This document shows positions 35,022 through 44,119 of a DNA stretch of 64,000 nt, piece after piece. The position numbers were made by a program, and so were the translations under genes. Every line of letters starts with the position of its first letter. The first letter of the stretch is position 1. Location of the stretch: contig NZ_JBBEOI010000001.1 of NCBI RefSeq assembly GCF_037860755.1, positions 95,561-159,560 of the forward strand. The letters run 5' to 3'. The notes below the pieces were generated by a model that was not told where the DNA came from, made no database searches, and saw only the letters and a list, made by a program, of their open reading frames with translations. Source of the DNA: Aquipuribacter hungaricus. GTDB taxonomy: Bacteria; Actinomycetota; Actinomycetes; Actinomycetales; JBBAYJ01.

Positions 35022-36683
35022 CTACCGCTCGACGTCATCGCCTGTGGTCCTCGCCGCAGTGCCGTGCTCCACACGGCCGGGGCGCAGCGACCGCGGTACC
35101 GGTGAACCGGCCGCCCGCACTGGCGCCGTCTCCACGGGGACCTGCCCGGTGCGCGCCAACCGGACAGCCTCGTGCTCGGCCCGCTCCCCCGCACCCGCCT
35201 GCATGTGACCTGCGGCCACCAGGGCCGGCAGGGAGCCCTCGACCAGGCGCAGCTGCGTGCGGACCGCGGCCGCGATCTCACCCGCGCGCCGGGCCTCCCC
35301 GGCCGCCTGGTGGACGTCATGGATGGCCTTGGCCACGTTCGCCAGCTGCCGCAGCAGCACCGCCTGAGCCACCGTGCCCTGACCGCCGTGAGCGATCGAC
35401 GCCAACAGCAGCGCCGCACCCTTCACCGACGACGACGCAGCGGCCACCGGCGCCCCGCCCGTGTCGCTGGTCCGCGTCTCGAACGCGCGCAGCTGTGCCG
35501 AGCGGGCCAGCGCATCCGCGGTCGCCGCGAGCGGGCCCGGGACCGGCTCCACCCGCACCGACCACGCCGCGAACGCGCCCGCGGTCTCGTGCGCCACGTG
35601 CGCCCAGGTCGCCCGGTCCGTCACCGGGACCAGGCGCAGCCGCTCCCGCAGCGCCGCGACCTCACGGCCGTACTGCTGCCACAGCTCCGGCGCCGGTTCC
35701 ACCGTCTCCCGGCCCGGCCGCACCGGCCGCGCGCCCCGCCTGCCGGCGTTCCACTCCGCCACCGCGTCGCCCGCACCCGTCGGGGTGTCAGGCCAACCCT
35801 GCCGCAGCCGCGGCAGCGTCAGGTCCCGGTCGAGGTGCCCGCCGCCGTACCAGACGGGCCGCTGCCCGACCGTGTTTGCCGGCAGGCGCAGCGCGACCGA
35901 GTAACCCGCCACGACGTCGTCCCGGCCGGCCACGTACCGCGGCCGGACCAGCAGCCCACCACGGCGCAGCCGGCGCACGAACTCCGCCTCGTCCGCGGCC
36001 GCCGTCGCGCACCCCCGGACCATCCGCGCCAGCGCCGGCCGTGCCGCCTCGACGTCACCGCGCCTCGCAGCGGTCGCGACCTCCGCCGGCTTCACCCCCC
36101 TGCTGCCGCGCCCCGCAGCACGCGACTCCAGGACCTCCAGCCCGTGCTTCCGCTCGAGCTCGCCGGCGACGCGCTGCGCGCGGGGCCGGTCGTTCCACAC
36201 CGACGCCTTCGTGCCGTCCTCCCGGACCAACGACACCGCGATGTGGACGTGGTCGTTGCCGTTGGTCGACACCCCGTGCCGCACCGCCACCCACCGGCAC
36301 CCCGCCCGACCCACCAACTCGCCGTGCCCGTCGGGACCGGCGACGTAGCGGGTGTCGTCGGAGAACCCCATGCCGTCGACGAGGTCGTGCGCGATGGCCG
36401 CCCACTTCTCATCGCTCAGCTGGCCTTCCTCCGCGCGCAGGCTGAGCGAGCAGTGCCACACCGACCCACCCGCGACCTCCACCCCGAACAGCCGGCGCGG
36501 GTGGTCGAGCTCCGCCGCGATCGCCAGCGCCGTCGACCGGCCCAGAACCGCGTCGTCGTGCCACGCCATCACCGCCGGGTCACCGGCGACCAGGTGCGGC
36601 TCGGTGTGCTCGTTCGCCCGACCCGGGCCCTGCAGATAGGCCAGCAGACCACCCATCCGCTCCCCACGGGTGATGTTCGGCAT
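35022..36683 (-). CDS. MobA/VirD2-type relaxase
   Basis: 553 residues. The N-terminal nicking domain (about 1-180) opens with MPNITRGERMGGLLAYLQGPGR, has HCSLSLRAEEG as motif II-like region, and the metal-binding motif NDHVHIAVSLVREDG (HxH about residues 140-142); Tyr15 or Tyr16-region tyrosines are candidates for the nicking residue. The C-terminal 350 residues are helical. It should cut oriT and pilot the strand through the channel. Start shares a base with the mobC stop (TGATG). Confidence 0.86.
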   Translation of the reverse strand: MPNITRGERMGGLLAYLQGPGRANEHTEPHLVAGDPAVMAWHDDAVLGRSTALAIAAELDHPRRLFGVEVAGGSVWHCSLSLRAEEGQLSDEKWAAIAHDLVDGMGFSDDTRYVAGPDGHGELVGRAGCRWVAVRHGVSTNGNDHVHIAVSLVREDGTKASVWNDRPRAQRVAGELERKHGLEVLESRAAGRGSRGVKPAEVATAARRGDVEAARPALARMVRGCATAAADEAEFVRRLRRGGLLVRPRYVAGRDDVVAGYSVALRLPANTVGQRPVWYGGGHLDRDLTLPRLRQGWPDTPTGAGDAVAEWNAGRRGARPVRPGRETVEPAPELWQQYGREVAALRERLRLVPVTDRATWAHVAHETAGAFAAWSVRVEPVPGPLAATADALARSAQLRAFETRTSDTGGAPVAAASSSVKGAALLLASIAHGGQGTVAQAVLLRQLANVAKAIHDVHQAAGEARRAGEIAAAVRTQLRLVEGSLPALVAAGHMQAGAGERAEHEAVRLARTGQVPVETAPVRAAGSPVPRSLRPGRVEHGTAARTTGDDVER

Positions 36684-37081
36684 CACGGGCGGGCCAGCGC
36701 ATCCGCAGCTGCGTCGATGCGCGGCACCAGCCGCCGCACCGCCCGCAACGTCATCGCCGCCTCCTCCGGGAACTCCTCCCCCGAGTTGGCGTGCCGCGCC
36801 AGCTGGTTGACGTTGTTCGACACCGCCGCCAGCAGCCGGCGCACCGCCAGCAACTCCGCGATCACCGCACGCCGCTCCGTCGACGACTTCCCCGACCTGC
36901 TCGTGGCCGCCTCGACGAGCAGCCGCGGCACCGACACGCCCTGGGCAAGGGCCAGCTGCAGCAGGACCGCCTCCTCCTCCGGGGTCACCTTCACCCGGTG
37001 CGAGTGCTGCCGACCCCCCGGCTGGTTCGCGCGTCGACGACGGAACCTTGACGTCGACGCGCCCCTCGGCGTCTCGCTCAT
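36683..37081 (-). CDS. MobC-like mobilisation protein
   Basis: 132 residues. A basic N-terminus, then VKVTPEEEAVLLQLALAQGVSVPRLLVEAA (ribbon-helix-helix-like) and the MobC signature LLAAVSNNVNQLARHANSGEE. It should bind oriT and assist the relaxase encoded next. First gene of the mobC-relaxase operon. Confidence 0.85.
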   Translation of the reverse strand: MSETPRGASTSRFRRRRANQPGGRQHSHRVKVTPEEEAVLLQLALAQGVSVPRLLVEAATSRSGKSSTERRAVIAELLAVRRLLAAVSNNVNQLARHANSGEEFPEEAAMTLRAVRRLVPRIDAAADALARP

Positions 37082-37112
37082 CGCTCGTCCTCCTCGGCCC
37101 AGCGCAGCGCCC

Positions 37113-37200
37113 CCCGTTTACGGGGGTGCACACCAAGTGTGCGGACGCCACGCCCCGACGTCCACCCTCGGGGCCCGGTTAGGGCACCTAACCGTATAGC
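37113..37200. other. Candidate origin of transfer (oriT)
   Basis: Just upstream of mobC lie three consecutive perfect hairpins: CCCCCGT/ACGGGGG, GCACAC/GTGTGC, and GGTTAGG/CCTAACC, separated by short GC-poor spacers. Position next to mobC and the relaxase and this hairpin density fit an oriT. No nic consensus can be assigned with confidence. Confidence 0.5.
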
Positions 37201-37317
37201 TTGCTCCGCTCCGAAGTGGATGGACGTACCCACCCCCACCTGCGAATCTCCCTACACAGTCCACACGTTGGCCGTGCGCCACTGGCGTCTGGAGACCCGC
37301 CTATCTACTGTGCACTG

Positions 37318-37674
37318 ATGACAACGATTCCGGCCGACGCCAATCGCATCGAGGCCGCCGCGCGTGCCCTTCTCGACGAGAAGGTCGCCGCCGTCCGCGT
37401 CCTCGCCGCCGCACGGCAGGCACGCGAGGACCAGCGCGCTGCCCTGGCCGAGGCCGAGCGCAACGACACCGCCGCGTACACCGCCGCGCTGCGCGCCGGC
37501 TGGACCGCCGACGAGCTCAAGCGCGTCGCCCTCGACGCAGCCAGCAAGCGCGCCCCGGGCCGCCCCCGCAGCAGCGCACCCAGGACCGGCGGACGCAGCA
37601 CAGCAGCGACGCACACCACGGCGCTGGCAGACACGGCGCCGAAGACCCCGTTGGAAGACTCCCACTCCGGCTGA
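37318..37674 (+). CDS. Hypothetical coiled-coil protein
   Basis: 118 residues. Heptad-like helix ANRIEAAARALLDEKVAAVRVLAAARQAREDQRAALAEAERND, then an AT-hook-like basic stretch SKRAPGRPRSSAPR, suggesting DNA binding. Divergent from mobC across the oriT-like region. ATG chosen at 37318. Function unknown. Confidence 0.6.
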   Translation: MTTIPADANRIEAAARALLDEKVAAVRVLAAARQAREDQRAALAEAERNDTAAYTAALRAGWTADELKRVALDAASKRAPGRPRSSAPRTGGRSTAATHTTALADTAPKTPLEDSHSG

Positions 37675-37711
37675 CGGCCCCGGGCGCGCGGCCGCGTCTG
37701 TCGCGTGCACT

Positions 37712-38025
37712 GGGGGTCTCACCGTCGCCCGGTCGACCGGAGGTCACCACGGCGGGGGGTCGGCCGCTGCGCTCTGCGGAGGCACCCCAAGATCCTTCGA
37801 GACCGCTCCGCTCGAAGCATCTTGAGGCCCCACCTCCTCCGCCGGCCCCCCGCCGTGGTGGTGCTGCGCATCGCCCGAACGACGGTGAGACCCCCAGCAC
37901 AACCCACCACGTCACCAGCCCTGCCAGGCACCCTGCAACGGGACACCGGCGCCCTGGCGGCGCCGGAGGAACCAGGACCGCAGGGGCTCTGCCCCCGCAC
38001 CCCCGGCCCTCGCTCCGGTGAGGCG
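37712..38025 (+). repeat. Structured long repeat, copy A
   Basis: About 314 bases that recur in inverted orientation at 43760-44055. The 185-base core (37712-37896) has ~50-base imperfect terminal inverted repeats beginning GGGGGTCTCACCGTCG, and a central hairpin (CTTCGAG/CTCGAAG, 37795-37817). The second copy keeps the outer CTTC/GAAG pairs but has different, still complementary, inner bases, so the fold appears to be conserved. There is no gene inside. It covers most of the gap 37675-38083. Confidence 0.8.
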
Positions 38026-38083
38026 GGGGACGAGCGCACACCCACCCCGCGAGCACAGCAGCCGACGAGCAGGAGACGACGAC

Positions 38084-38524
38084 ATGAGCACACCTACCTC
38101 TTCAGCCGGCGCGACGGACGGCCCGGCCGTGACGACACAGGCACCCCCTCCCCTGCTGTCACGTGCCCTGGACCTACTCGACGGGCTGCTGCTGCGCGAC
38201 GACGTCCCGACCCCGGCGGTCCTCGACCTCGGCGACGTCTTCGGGGACCTGCTCGACGTCCGCCCGCCGTACCCGCCGACCTCGCCGGTCAGCTCCACCG
38301 ACCCATGGCCGGTCGTCCTCGACCAGGTCCTCGACGCGCTGCACGAGCTCATCACCACCCCCGACGACGCCACACCGCCGGCCCGCGCCGTCGGCTACGC
38401 CTTCGCGGTCCGCACCCTCCGCCAGCACCAGGCACCCCGACACGACCCGGGCCCGGCCGTGGCGGCCCAGGACACCGCGGCGGAGAACTCGAGCGACGGC
38501 GCGACGAACACGGTGCGACGGTGA
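38084..38524 (+). CDS. Hypothetical protein of the conjugative element
   Basis: 146 residues, acidic and Pro-rich: PPLLSRALDLLDGLLLRDDVPTPAVLDLGDVFGDLLDV then a C-terminal helix ARAVGYAFAVRTLRQHQ. AGGAGA precedes the ATG. Its stop overlaps the next gene (GTGA). No family recognised. Confidence 0.55.
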   Translation: MSTPTSSAGATDGPAVTTQAPPPLLSRALDLLDGLLLRDDVPTPAVLDLGDVFGDLLDVRPPYPPTSPVSSTDPWPVVLDQVLDALHELITTPDDATPPARAVGYAFAVRTLRQHQAPRHDPGPAVAAQDTAAENSSDGATNTVRR

Positions 38525-39915
38525 GCAGCCCCACCGGGGTCGAGGGCCGACCTGACACCTGGACCCGCTCCTGGTACGACGTCGGCCGCCAGGTCGCCGC
38601 CCTCCTTGAGCACCGCGAACCCGTCGCCCCCGACCTGCTCCCCCTCGCCGTGGCCAGCCACGCCGCCACCGTCCGAACCCTCGTCACCGTCCACCGCGAC
38701 CTCACCCGCCGCGACGGCCCCCGCGGCGCAGGAGGACCCACCGTCCAGCTGCTGGAGACCAACCCGGTCAAGGCGCTCGGCATCGCGCTGGAGCAGCACC
38801 CGGCCACCCCCGGCGTCGCGCTGTCCGACGTCCTCACCACCAACCCGCCTCCCGGCCCCGCACGGCTGTGGCACGACCTCGCCCGCGCCTCGATCACGGC
38901 CGCCGACGCCTGGCGGACGGCGGACCCCGCCTCACGACCCCGCAGCCACCAGGCGTGGTCGCTGATGGCCGACGTCGGCTCCATCGCCCAGGGCCTCGCG
39001 CACCTGGACGAGAGCGTCGCCCGCGCCGCGACCCGGATGAGCGTCGACGTCCAGGCCCAGCTCGGCATCACGCCCGGCGTGCTGTCCGACCGCTACGCCG
39101 CTGCCGCCACCGCCGGTCTCCGGGCAGCAGGGGAACGCACCCGCGCGCTCGCCGCCCGCGGTCCCCTGCCCGACGTCGCCCCGCTGCACCAGCCGTTCAC
39201 CCGACCCGCCGCGGTCAAGGCCCCCGTGCACGTCCCGCTCGCCCAGGACGCCACCGTGGAACTGCTCGACCGGGCCCACACCATCAGCCCTCGCGACCTC
39301 ACCCACCTGGCCCGCACCCAGGCCCGCCTCGTCGAGCACGTCGCCCGCCTCACCGGCGACGTCGACGTCGCCGGCGCCGCCCGCGGGCAGCTCGCCCAGC
39401 TGCAGGCCGTCGTGCCCCGTCAGCTGCAGACCATCGAACCCACCAGCGACCACCGACCGCTGCAGCAGGCACAACTTCTGCTCACCTACGTCGCCGCCAT
39501 GAGCCCCGAGCACCCCGACGCGCCCCGGGTCGCCGCCGCGATCGCCCGCAGCCAGCCCGCCGTCGTCGACGCCCTGCACCGCGCCGCCCGCCACCAGCTG
39601 GCCACCGCCGGCTGGCTCGTGACCAACCCCAACGAACGCGCCACCAGCACCCTCTGGGTCCGGCAGGCCCCCCGCTCGCAGTGGCAGCCCGACCTGATGC
39701 ACCGCCTCGTCCAGGCACGCACCACCGCTCACCAGCTCGCCTCGGCTGCCGGGCCCAACCCGTTTCCCAACAGCGAGGCAGCCATCGCCCTGGCGACCGC
39801 CCGCCAAGGCCTCGCACCCCGCGACGCCATCCGTGCGCCGGCGTTCTCACGAACCACGGAACGACCGGCCTCGACCTCACGGGCCGTGCGCGCCAGCACG
39901 GACCTGGAGCGGTAG
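38521..39915 (+). CDS. Large helical protein of the conjugative element
   Basis: 464 residues, almost wholly helical and Ala/Arg/Leu-rich. Typical stretches are WYDVGRQVAALLEHREPVAPDLLPLAVASHAATV, ARLWHDLARASITAADAWR and SHQAWSLMADVGSIAQGLAHLDESV. No membrane segment or catalytic motif seen. GTG start coupled to the preceding gene. Similar long helical proteins accompany actinobacterial ICE relaxase regions; function unknown. Confidence 0.7.
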   Translation: MSSPTGVEGRPDTWTRSWYDVGRQVAALLEHREPVAPDLLPLAVASHAATVRTLVTVHRDLTRRDGPRGAGGPTVQLLETNPVKALGIALEQHPATPGVALSDVLTTNPPPGPARLWHDLARASITAADAWRTADPASRPRSHQAWSLMADVGSIAQGLAHLDESVARAATRMSVDVQAQLGITPGVLSDRYAAAATAGLRAAGERTRALAARGPLPDVAPLHQPFTRPAAVKAPVHVPLAQDATVELLDRAHTISPRDLTHLARTQARLVEHVARLTGDVDVAGAARGQLAQLQAVVPRQLQTIEPTSDHRPLQQAQLLLTYVAAMSPEHPDAPRVAAAIARSQPAVVDALHRAARHQLATAGWLVTNPNERATSTLWVRQAPRSQWQPDLMHRLVQARTTAHQLASAAGPNPFPNSEAAIALATARQGLAPRDAIRAPAFSRTTERPASTSRAVRASTDLER

Positions 39916-40067
39916 AAGGCGGGTGCTTCTCCCTGCACCGTGCGGCGTGGATCAGCGACTCCGAACGCTGCCGCTCGAGTCCGGTAGCCGATCCCCCGTG
40001 GGCCGCGGACGGCGACATCAGGCGACAGGCGTCGCGGGGTGCTCAGTGGTGGTGGGTGGCCGGTCGG

Positions 40068-40310
40068 CTAGCGATGCCAGGTGGAGTCGTAGTCCGGATG
40101 GTCGGCGTAGATGCTGGCGACCGCCTTGAGCCCGAGCCCGACACCGGCCTTGTGCAGCGACCAGTCCCGGGAGGCGCGGTAAGCGTCGACGATGCGCCGG
40201 TGCGCCGCGACGACCGCGGGGTCACGGCCAGCCGTCTGGTCTTCGTCGAGCCGCTGTTCGACAAATCGGTCGAGGCGGACCATGCCGGGGCCGTGCTGCT
40301 CGTCGGTCAT
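40068..40310 (-). CDS. DUF6221-like small protein
   Basis: 80 residues. LDRFVEQRLDEDQTA, AAHRRIVDAYRAS and the C-terminal LGLKAVASIYADHPDYDSTW match short actinobacterial DUF6221 proteins common in mobile elements. No catalytic motif. ATG at 40310 preferred over an upstream codon. Confidence 0.7.
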   Translation of the reverse strand: MTDEQHGPGMVRLDRFVEQRLDEDQTAGRDPAVVAAHRRIVDAYRASRDWSLHKAGVGLGLKAVASIYADHPDYDSTWHR

Positions 40311-40370
40311 GGCGCAGCGTGCCGGAGGGGCCGGACGCATCTCCTGCCCCTCGACGGGCAGGGCGTCGGC

Positions 40371-40496
40371 ATGGACAAGGTGCTGTGGCTCAAGGTCTGG
40401 GACCTCGCGAACACCGGCGTCAGCGAACCGGAGTACGCCGAGGAGGTGTGCCGGGCCATCGTTTCGGTGATGAGCCAGGCGGCCCGCCCCGTCTGA
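40371..40496 (+). pseudogene. Possible gene fragment or 41-residue protein
   Basis: In-frame stretch MDKVLWLKVWDLANTGVSEP continuing to a stop after ARPV has natural-looking composition, unlike the Arg/Pro-rich noise upstream of it in the same frame. No good ribosome site precedes the ATG. It could be the tail of a larger broken gene. Confidence 0.3.
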
Positions 40497-40505
40497 GGCC
40501 TCCCG

Positions 40506-40775
40506 TCAGCGGGGCGGCGCGGCGGCCTTGGCCCGGGCGAGCATCTGCTGGGCGGTGGTCTCGGTGATGCCTAGCGCGGCCGCGACGCGGGCGATGGACA
40601 TGCCGTGATCGGTGTGGAGGCGAAGGGCGACCTGGGCGCGTTGGGCGGCGGTGTCGAGGGTCTGCCGGCGCAGCTGCTCGGTCCGGTCGCCGAGGGCCCG
40701 GGCGGTGGCCACGAGGTCGGCCGCCTCGGAGCTCAGCGGGATCTCCTGGGCCACCCCGCGACGGTAGACGCCCAC
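40506..40775 (-). CDS. Small helix-turn-helix protein
   Basis: 89 residues from a GTG. A helical N-terminal half (AADLVATARALGDRTEQLRRQTLD) precedes the helix-turn-helix HGMSIARVAAALGITETTAQQMLARAK, of the sigma-70 region 4/LuxR-like type. Probably a local transcription regulator. No partner gene overlaps it. Confidence 0.6.
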   Translation of the reverse strand: MGVYRRGVAQEIPLSSEAADLVATARALGDRTEQLRRQTLDTAAQRAQVALRLHTDHGMSIARVAAALGITETTAQQMLARAKAAAPPR

Positions 40776-40845
40776 CGCCCGCCGGCTACCCCTCCGCTGC
40801 TTGGTCCGCGTTGCCCATCCTCAACTGGCGACCGGCAGGAGCGCA

Positions 40846-41709
40846 TCAGCTCTTGGTCGGGACCTCGCTCGCGGTGTAGCTGGCGAGCATTCGGAGGGCG
40901 TCAGAGTCGGGCGAGTCCGGTCGGGCGGTGTAGGCGATTAACTGCAGCCCGCGGCTCGCGGACAGGTCGAGGGCCTCGTAGGTCAGGTCGAGGTCGCCGA
41001 CCACGGGGTGGGTGATGGACTTGACGCCGGTGCGGTGCTCCCGGACATCGTGGGAGGCCCACAGGCGGCGAAAGGTGTCGCTGCGGGTGGCGAGCTGGCC
41101 GACCAGGTCGCTGAGAGCACGGTCATGCGGGGAGCGGCCCGCCTCGACCCGCAGGATTGCGACAGTTTGCTGGGCGGCGCTGTTCCAGTCGCGGTAAAAG
41201 CCGTCCGCTCGGGGGTCGAGGAAGACGAAGCGACCGAAGTTGGCCGGCCGTTGAGGATCGACGAACATCTCGGAGAACACGGCCATTCCGAGCTGGTTGA
41301 TCGCGAGTATGTCGAGGCGGCCGTTCTGTACGAACGCAGGGACGTCGCGCATGGCGTCGAGGAGCTGCTGCACGCCGGGACGGACCTGCTGGGCCTTCGC
41401 TCGTGGCCGACGTGGCCGGGTGCTGTCGTTCGCTGCGCGGACGAGGTCGTGCAGGTGGGAGCGTTCCGCGTCGTCCAGCTGCAGGGCGCGGCTGACGCCG
41501 TCGAGCACGCTTTCGGACATGCCGGTGGCGTTGCCGCGCTCCAGGCGGACGTAGTACTCGACGCTGATGCCGGCCACGAGGGCGACCTCCTCGCGACGGA
41601 GGCCGACAACTCGGCGGCGGCCGCCGAAGTCCGGCAGGCCGACGTCGGCGGGAGTCAGCTTGGCCCGACGGGAGGTGAGGAACTCACGCAGGTCGTCCCG
41701 GACAGCCAT
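40846..41709 (-). CDS. XRE-family regulator with MmyB-like ligand domain
   Basis: 287 residues. DNA-binding part: LREFLTSRRAKLTPADVGLP...VVGLRREEVALVAGISVEYYVRLERG (about 5-60). The rest is the MmyB/PAS-like domain (LDAMRDVPAFVQNGRLDILAINQLG, NFGRFVFLDPRADGFYRDW). Such regulators usually control the adjacent divergent oxidoreductase gene; here that is the SDR gene starting 150 bases away. Confidence 0.9.
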   Translation of the reverse strand: MAVRDDLREFLTSRRAKLTPADVGLPDFGGRRRVVGLRREEVALVAGISVEYYVRLERGNATGMSESVLDGVSRALQLDDAERSHLHDLVRAANDSTRPRRPRAKAQQVRPGVQQLLDAMRDVPAFVQNGRLDILAINQLGMAVFSEMFVDPQRPANFGRFVFLDPRADGFYRDWNSAAQQTVAILRVEAGRSPHDRALSDLVGQLATRSDTFRRLWASHDVREHRTGVKSITHPVVGDLDLTYEALDLSASRGLQLIAYTARPDSPDSDALRMLASYTASEVPTKS

Positions 41710-41859
41710 GACGTCGAGCGTAAGTCGCGGGCGGCGGTCCAGGGGGGTACCAGCTGTGACCCCATAGAGAGGGCCTCCCTGGGCTGACATCGCCGGCGTT
41801 GACTCGCTGTTGTCGAAGGTGCGCCACCCGGGCGCGGCAGAGCACAGGAGGACACGGAC

Positions 41860-42702
41860 ATGGCACAGCAGCACACCTGGTTGGTCACCGGCACGAGCCG
41901 CGGCCTGGGGACCGACATCGCCAAGGCCGCCCTGGCCGCCGGCCATCACGTCGTCGCCACCGGACGCGACGCCTCCCGCGTCGCCGCCGCAGTCGGCGAG
42001 CACGACAACCTGCTCGCCGTCGCCCTCGACGTCACCGACCCGGCCAGCATCGACGCCGCCGTCGAGTCCGCGGTGGAGCGGTTCGGTCGCATCGACGTGC
42101 TGGTCAACAACGCCGGGAACTTCTACGCCGGCTACTTCGAGAACACCAGCCCCGCCCAGGTCCGCGCGCAGATGGAGACCAACTTCTTCGGCCCGCTCAA
42201 CGTGACCCGGACGGTCCTGCCGCTGATGCGTGAGCAGCGCTCCGGGCAGGTCATCACGGTGACGTCGGCCGCAGGTCTGATGGGGCAGGAGTTCGTCGCG
42301 GCCTACGCGGCGTCGAAGTTCGCCCTCGAGGGGTGGATGGAGTCGCTGCGCTTCGACGTCGCCCCGTTCGGCATCGTGACGATGGCGGTGGAGCCCGGGT
42401 TCTTCCGCACCGAGCTCCTCGTCGAGGGCTCCTCGACGATCTGGCCGGAGCTCGACGTGGCGGACTACGCCGAGCGCACCGCGGAGACCATCACCGCGTG
42501 GTCGGCCATGAACGGCCAGCAGGGCGGCGACCCCGCCAAGCTCGCCCGCGCCCTGGTCACCCTGTCCGACTCCGGCGACCTTCCGCTGCGCTTCCTGGCC
42601 GGCGCCGATGTCATGGCCGGCGTCGAGCAGAACCTCGCCACCATCCAGGGCCAGGTCGACGCCCACCGAGAGCTGTCCGCTTCGCTGGCCTTCGACGCCT
42701 GA
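41860..42702 (+). CDS. Short-chain dehydrogenase/reductase
   Basis: 280 residues. NAD(P)-binding TGTSRGLG (about 8-15), NNAG (about 84-87), catalytic Ser in VTSAAGLMG and the YxxxK pair in AAYAASKFALEGW. Classical SDR length, with a C-terminal part typical of the subgroup paired with MmyB-like regulators. Substrate unknown; AGGAGG lies upstream of the ATG. Repression by the divergent XRE regulator is likely. Confidence 0.92.
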   Translation: MAQQHTWLVTGTSRGLGTDIAKAALAAGHHVVATGRDASRVAAAVGEHDNLLAVALDVTDPASIDAAVESAVERFGRIDVLVNNAGNFYAGYFENTSPAQVRAQMETNFFGPLNVTRTVLPLMREQRSGQVITVTSAAGLMGQEFVAAYAASKFALEGWMESLRFDVAPFGIVTMAVEPGFFRTELLVEGSSTIWPELDVADYAERTAETITAWSAMNGQQGGDPAKLARALVTLSDSGDLPLRFLAGADVMAGVEQNLATIQGQVDAHRELSASLAFDA

Positions 42703-43084
42703 GCCGTGGGCGGCGCCTAGACGTCGGGTCGGTCACGCATAGACCAAGCACCCATCGGGCCGGCGTCCCAGTTGGCGACCCACCCCCTACACGGGCGCTG
42801 GTCAGTAGCCGCCGACGTCGACGCGGGCGGGTCGCCGTTTCAGGAGCCCCGCCCGGATGTCTTTACCGGGACCGGGGCGGTGAGCGGGACACCCGCTCGC
42901 GTGAGCCGAACCTCGATCGCCGGCGGGACGTCGTCTCAGTACCAATGTTCCGAGACGCCCGCCATGAGACGGCCACACAGCCCTCAGAACCCAGGCGCAG
43001 CCTCGACGCTGCGCGTCTCACAAGTTGGTCCGAAACTCGCGTGTCCGCTGCTGTCGTTCGGCCGACTTCTGCGACAGTCCTGAC
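42703..43084. other. Intergenic region upstream of the serine recombinase
   Basis: About 380 bases without a supported gene. It contains a hairpin GCGCAGC/GCTGCGC near 42993 and the res-like repeat at 43051-43077. Confidence 0.45.
43051..43077. promoter_or_regulatory. Candidate recombinase crossover/operator site
   Basis: CTGTCG, 15 bases, CGACAG: a 27-base dyad immediately before the serine recombinase start, the size and place of a resolvase subsite that also serves for autorepression. Confidence 0.45.
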
Positions 43085-43654
43085 GTGACCACCGTCGGGT
43101 ACGCCCGTGTCAGCACCGACCACCAGCTCCTGGACCAGCAGCGTGACGCGCTGGCGGCGGCCGGGTGCGAGCGGGTCTTCACCGACCAGATGTCCGGAGT
43201 TCGTGAGGACCGCCCCGGCCTGGGGGCGCTGCTGGACTACGTCCGCGCCGGCGACGTCGTCGTGGTCGTCGCCCTCGACCGGCTCGGCCGTTCCTTGTCC
43301 GGGGTGATCCGGACGATCGAGACCCTCACCGAAGCCGGCGTGATGCTGCGGTCGCTACGCGAGGGCATCGACTACTCCACCGCCACGGGCCGGATGCTGG
43401 CCGGCATCTTCGCCGCCCTGGCCGCCTACGAGCGAGAGCTGATGCACGAACGGGCCGCCGCGGCGCGAGCCGCCGCGCGCGCCCGCGGCAAGCACACCGG
43501 CCGAACCTCCAAGCTCACCCCGGCCCAGGTTCGTCAGATCAGGGCCCTGCGGGAGGGCGGTGAGTCAATCTCCGAGCTCGTCGACGGCTTCGGCGTCTCC
43601 CGGGCCACGGTGTACCGCGCCCTGCGCGAGGAGGACCCAGTCGCGACACCGTGA
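43085..43654 (+). CDS. Serine recombinase (resolvase/invertase family)
   Basis: 189 residues. GYARVSTDHQLLDQQRDAL has the catalytic Ser (residue 9 or so); ALDRLGRSLSGVI and RMLAGIFAALAAYERELMHERAAAARAAARARGKHTGR form the dimerisation helix region; the C-terminal helix-turn-helix is SISELVDGFGVSRATVYRAL. Size fits small resolvases/invertases that act on res or inverted sites. It lies inside the segment bounded by the inverted repeats A and B, 105 bases from copy B. Confidence 0.93.
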   Translation: MTTVGYARVSTDHQLLDQQRDALAAAGCERVFTDQMSGVREDRPGLGALLDYVRAGDVVVVVALDRLGRSLSGVIRTIETLTEAGVMLRSLREGIDYSTATGRMLAGIFAALAAYERELMHERAAAARAAARARGKHTGRTSKLTPAQVRQIRALREGGESISELVDGFGVSRATVYRALREEDPVATP

Positions 43655-43759
43655 TTGCGATCCCGGTACTCGACCTGTCAGAAGCGAGGAGAACGCGGCC
43701 GCCCGTCACAGGCGACCCGGTCCGCGCGGCGGCCGATGGCCCGTGCTGTCGAATCTTGT

Positions 43760-44055
43760 CCGCCTCATCGGAGTGAGGGCCGGGGGTGGGGGGCAGAGCC
43801 CCGGCTGTTCCGGCGCCGCCTGGGGCGTCGGCGTCCTGCACATGGGGCCGGGTCGTAGCTGTGTGCTGGTGGGGGTCTCACCGTCGTTCGGGCGATGCGC
43901 AGCACCACCACGGCGGGGGGCCGGCGAAGGAGGCGGGCCCCGATGATGCTTCCGGCCCGCTCCTGGCCGGAAGGATCACCTCGGTTGCCTCCGCAGAGCG
44001 AAGCGGCCGGCCCCCGGCCCTGGTGACCTCCGGTCGACCGAGCGACGGTGAGACT
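43760..44055 (-). repeat. Structured long repeat, copy B (inverted relative to A)
   Basis: Reverse complement of the 37712-38025 repeat, roughly 80 % identical by eye. Its core (43870-44055) has the same ends and a central hairpin CTTCCGGCC/GGCCGGAAG (43949-43973), with inner pairs changed on both sides compared with copy A. The two copies frame 38026-43759. It occupies most of the gap 43655-44119, where no gene is seen. Confidence 0.8.
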
Positions 44056-44119
44056 TTGTGCCCACAGGCGCCGGACCCCATGGGTGGCTGGATCCAGTCA
44101 TAGAGCCCGCCTCCCCCTG

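Noticed and set aside
37675..38083. Protein gene inside repeat copy A
   Set aside because: Frames are not kept between copies A and B, while base pairing is; this favours a structured non-coding element.
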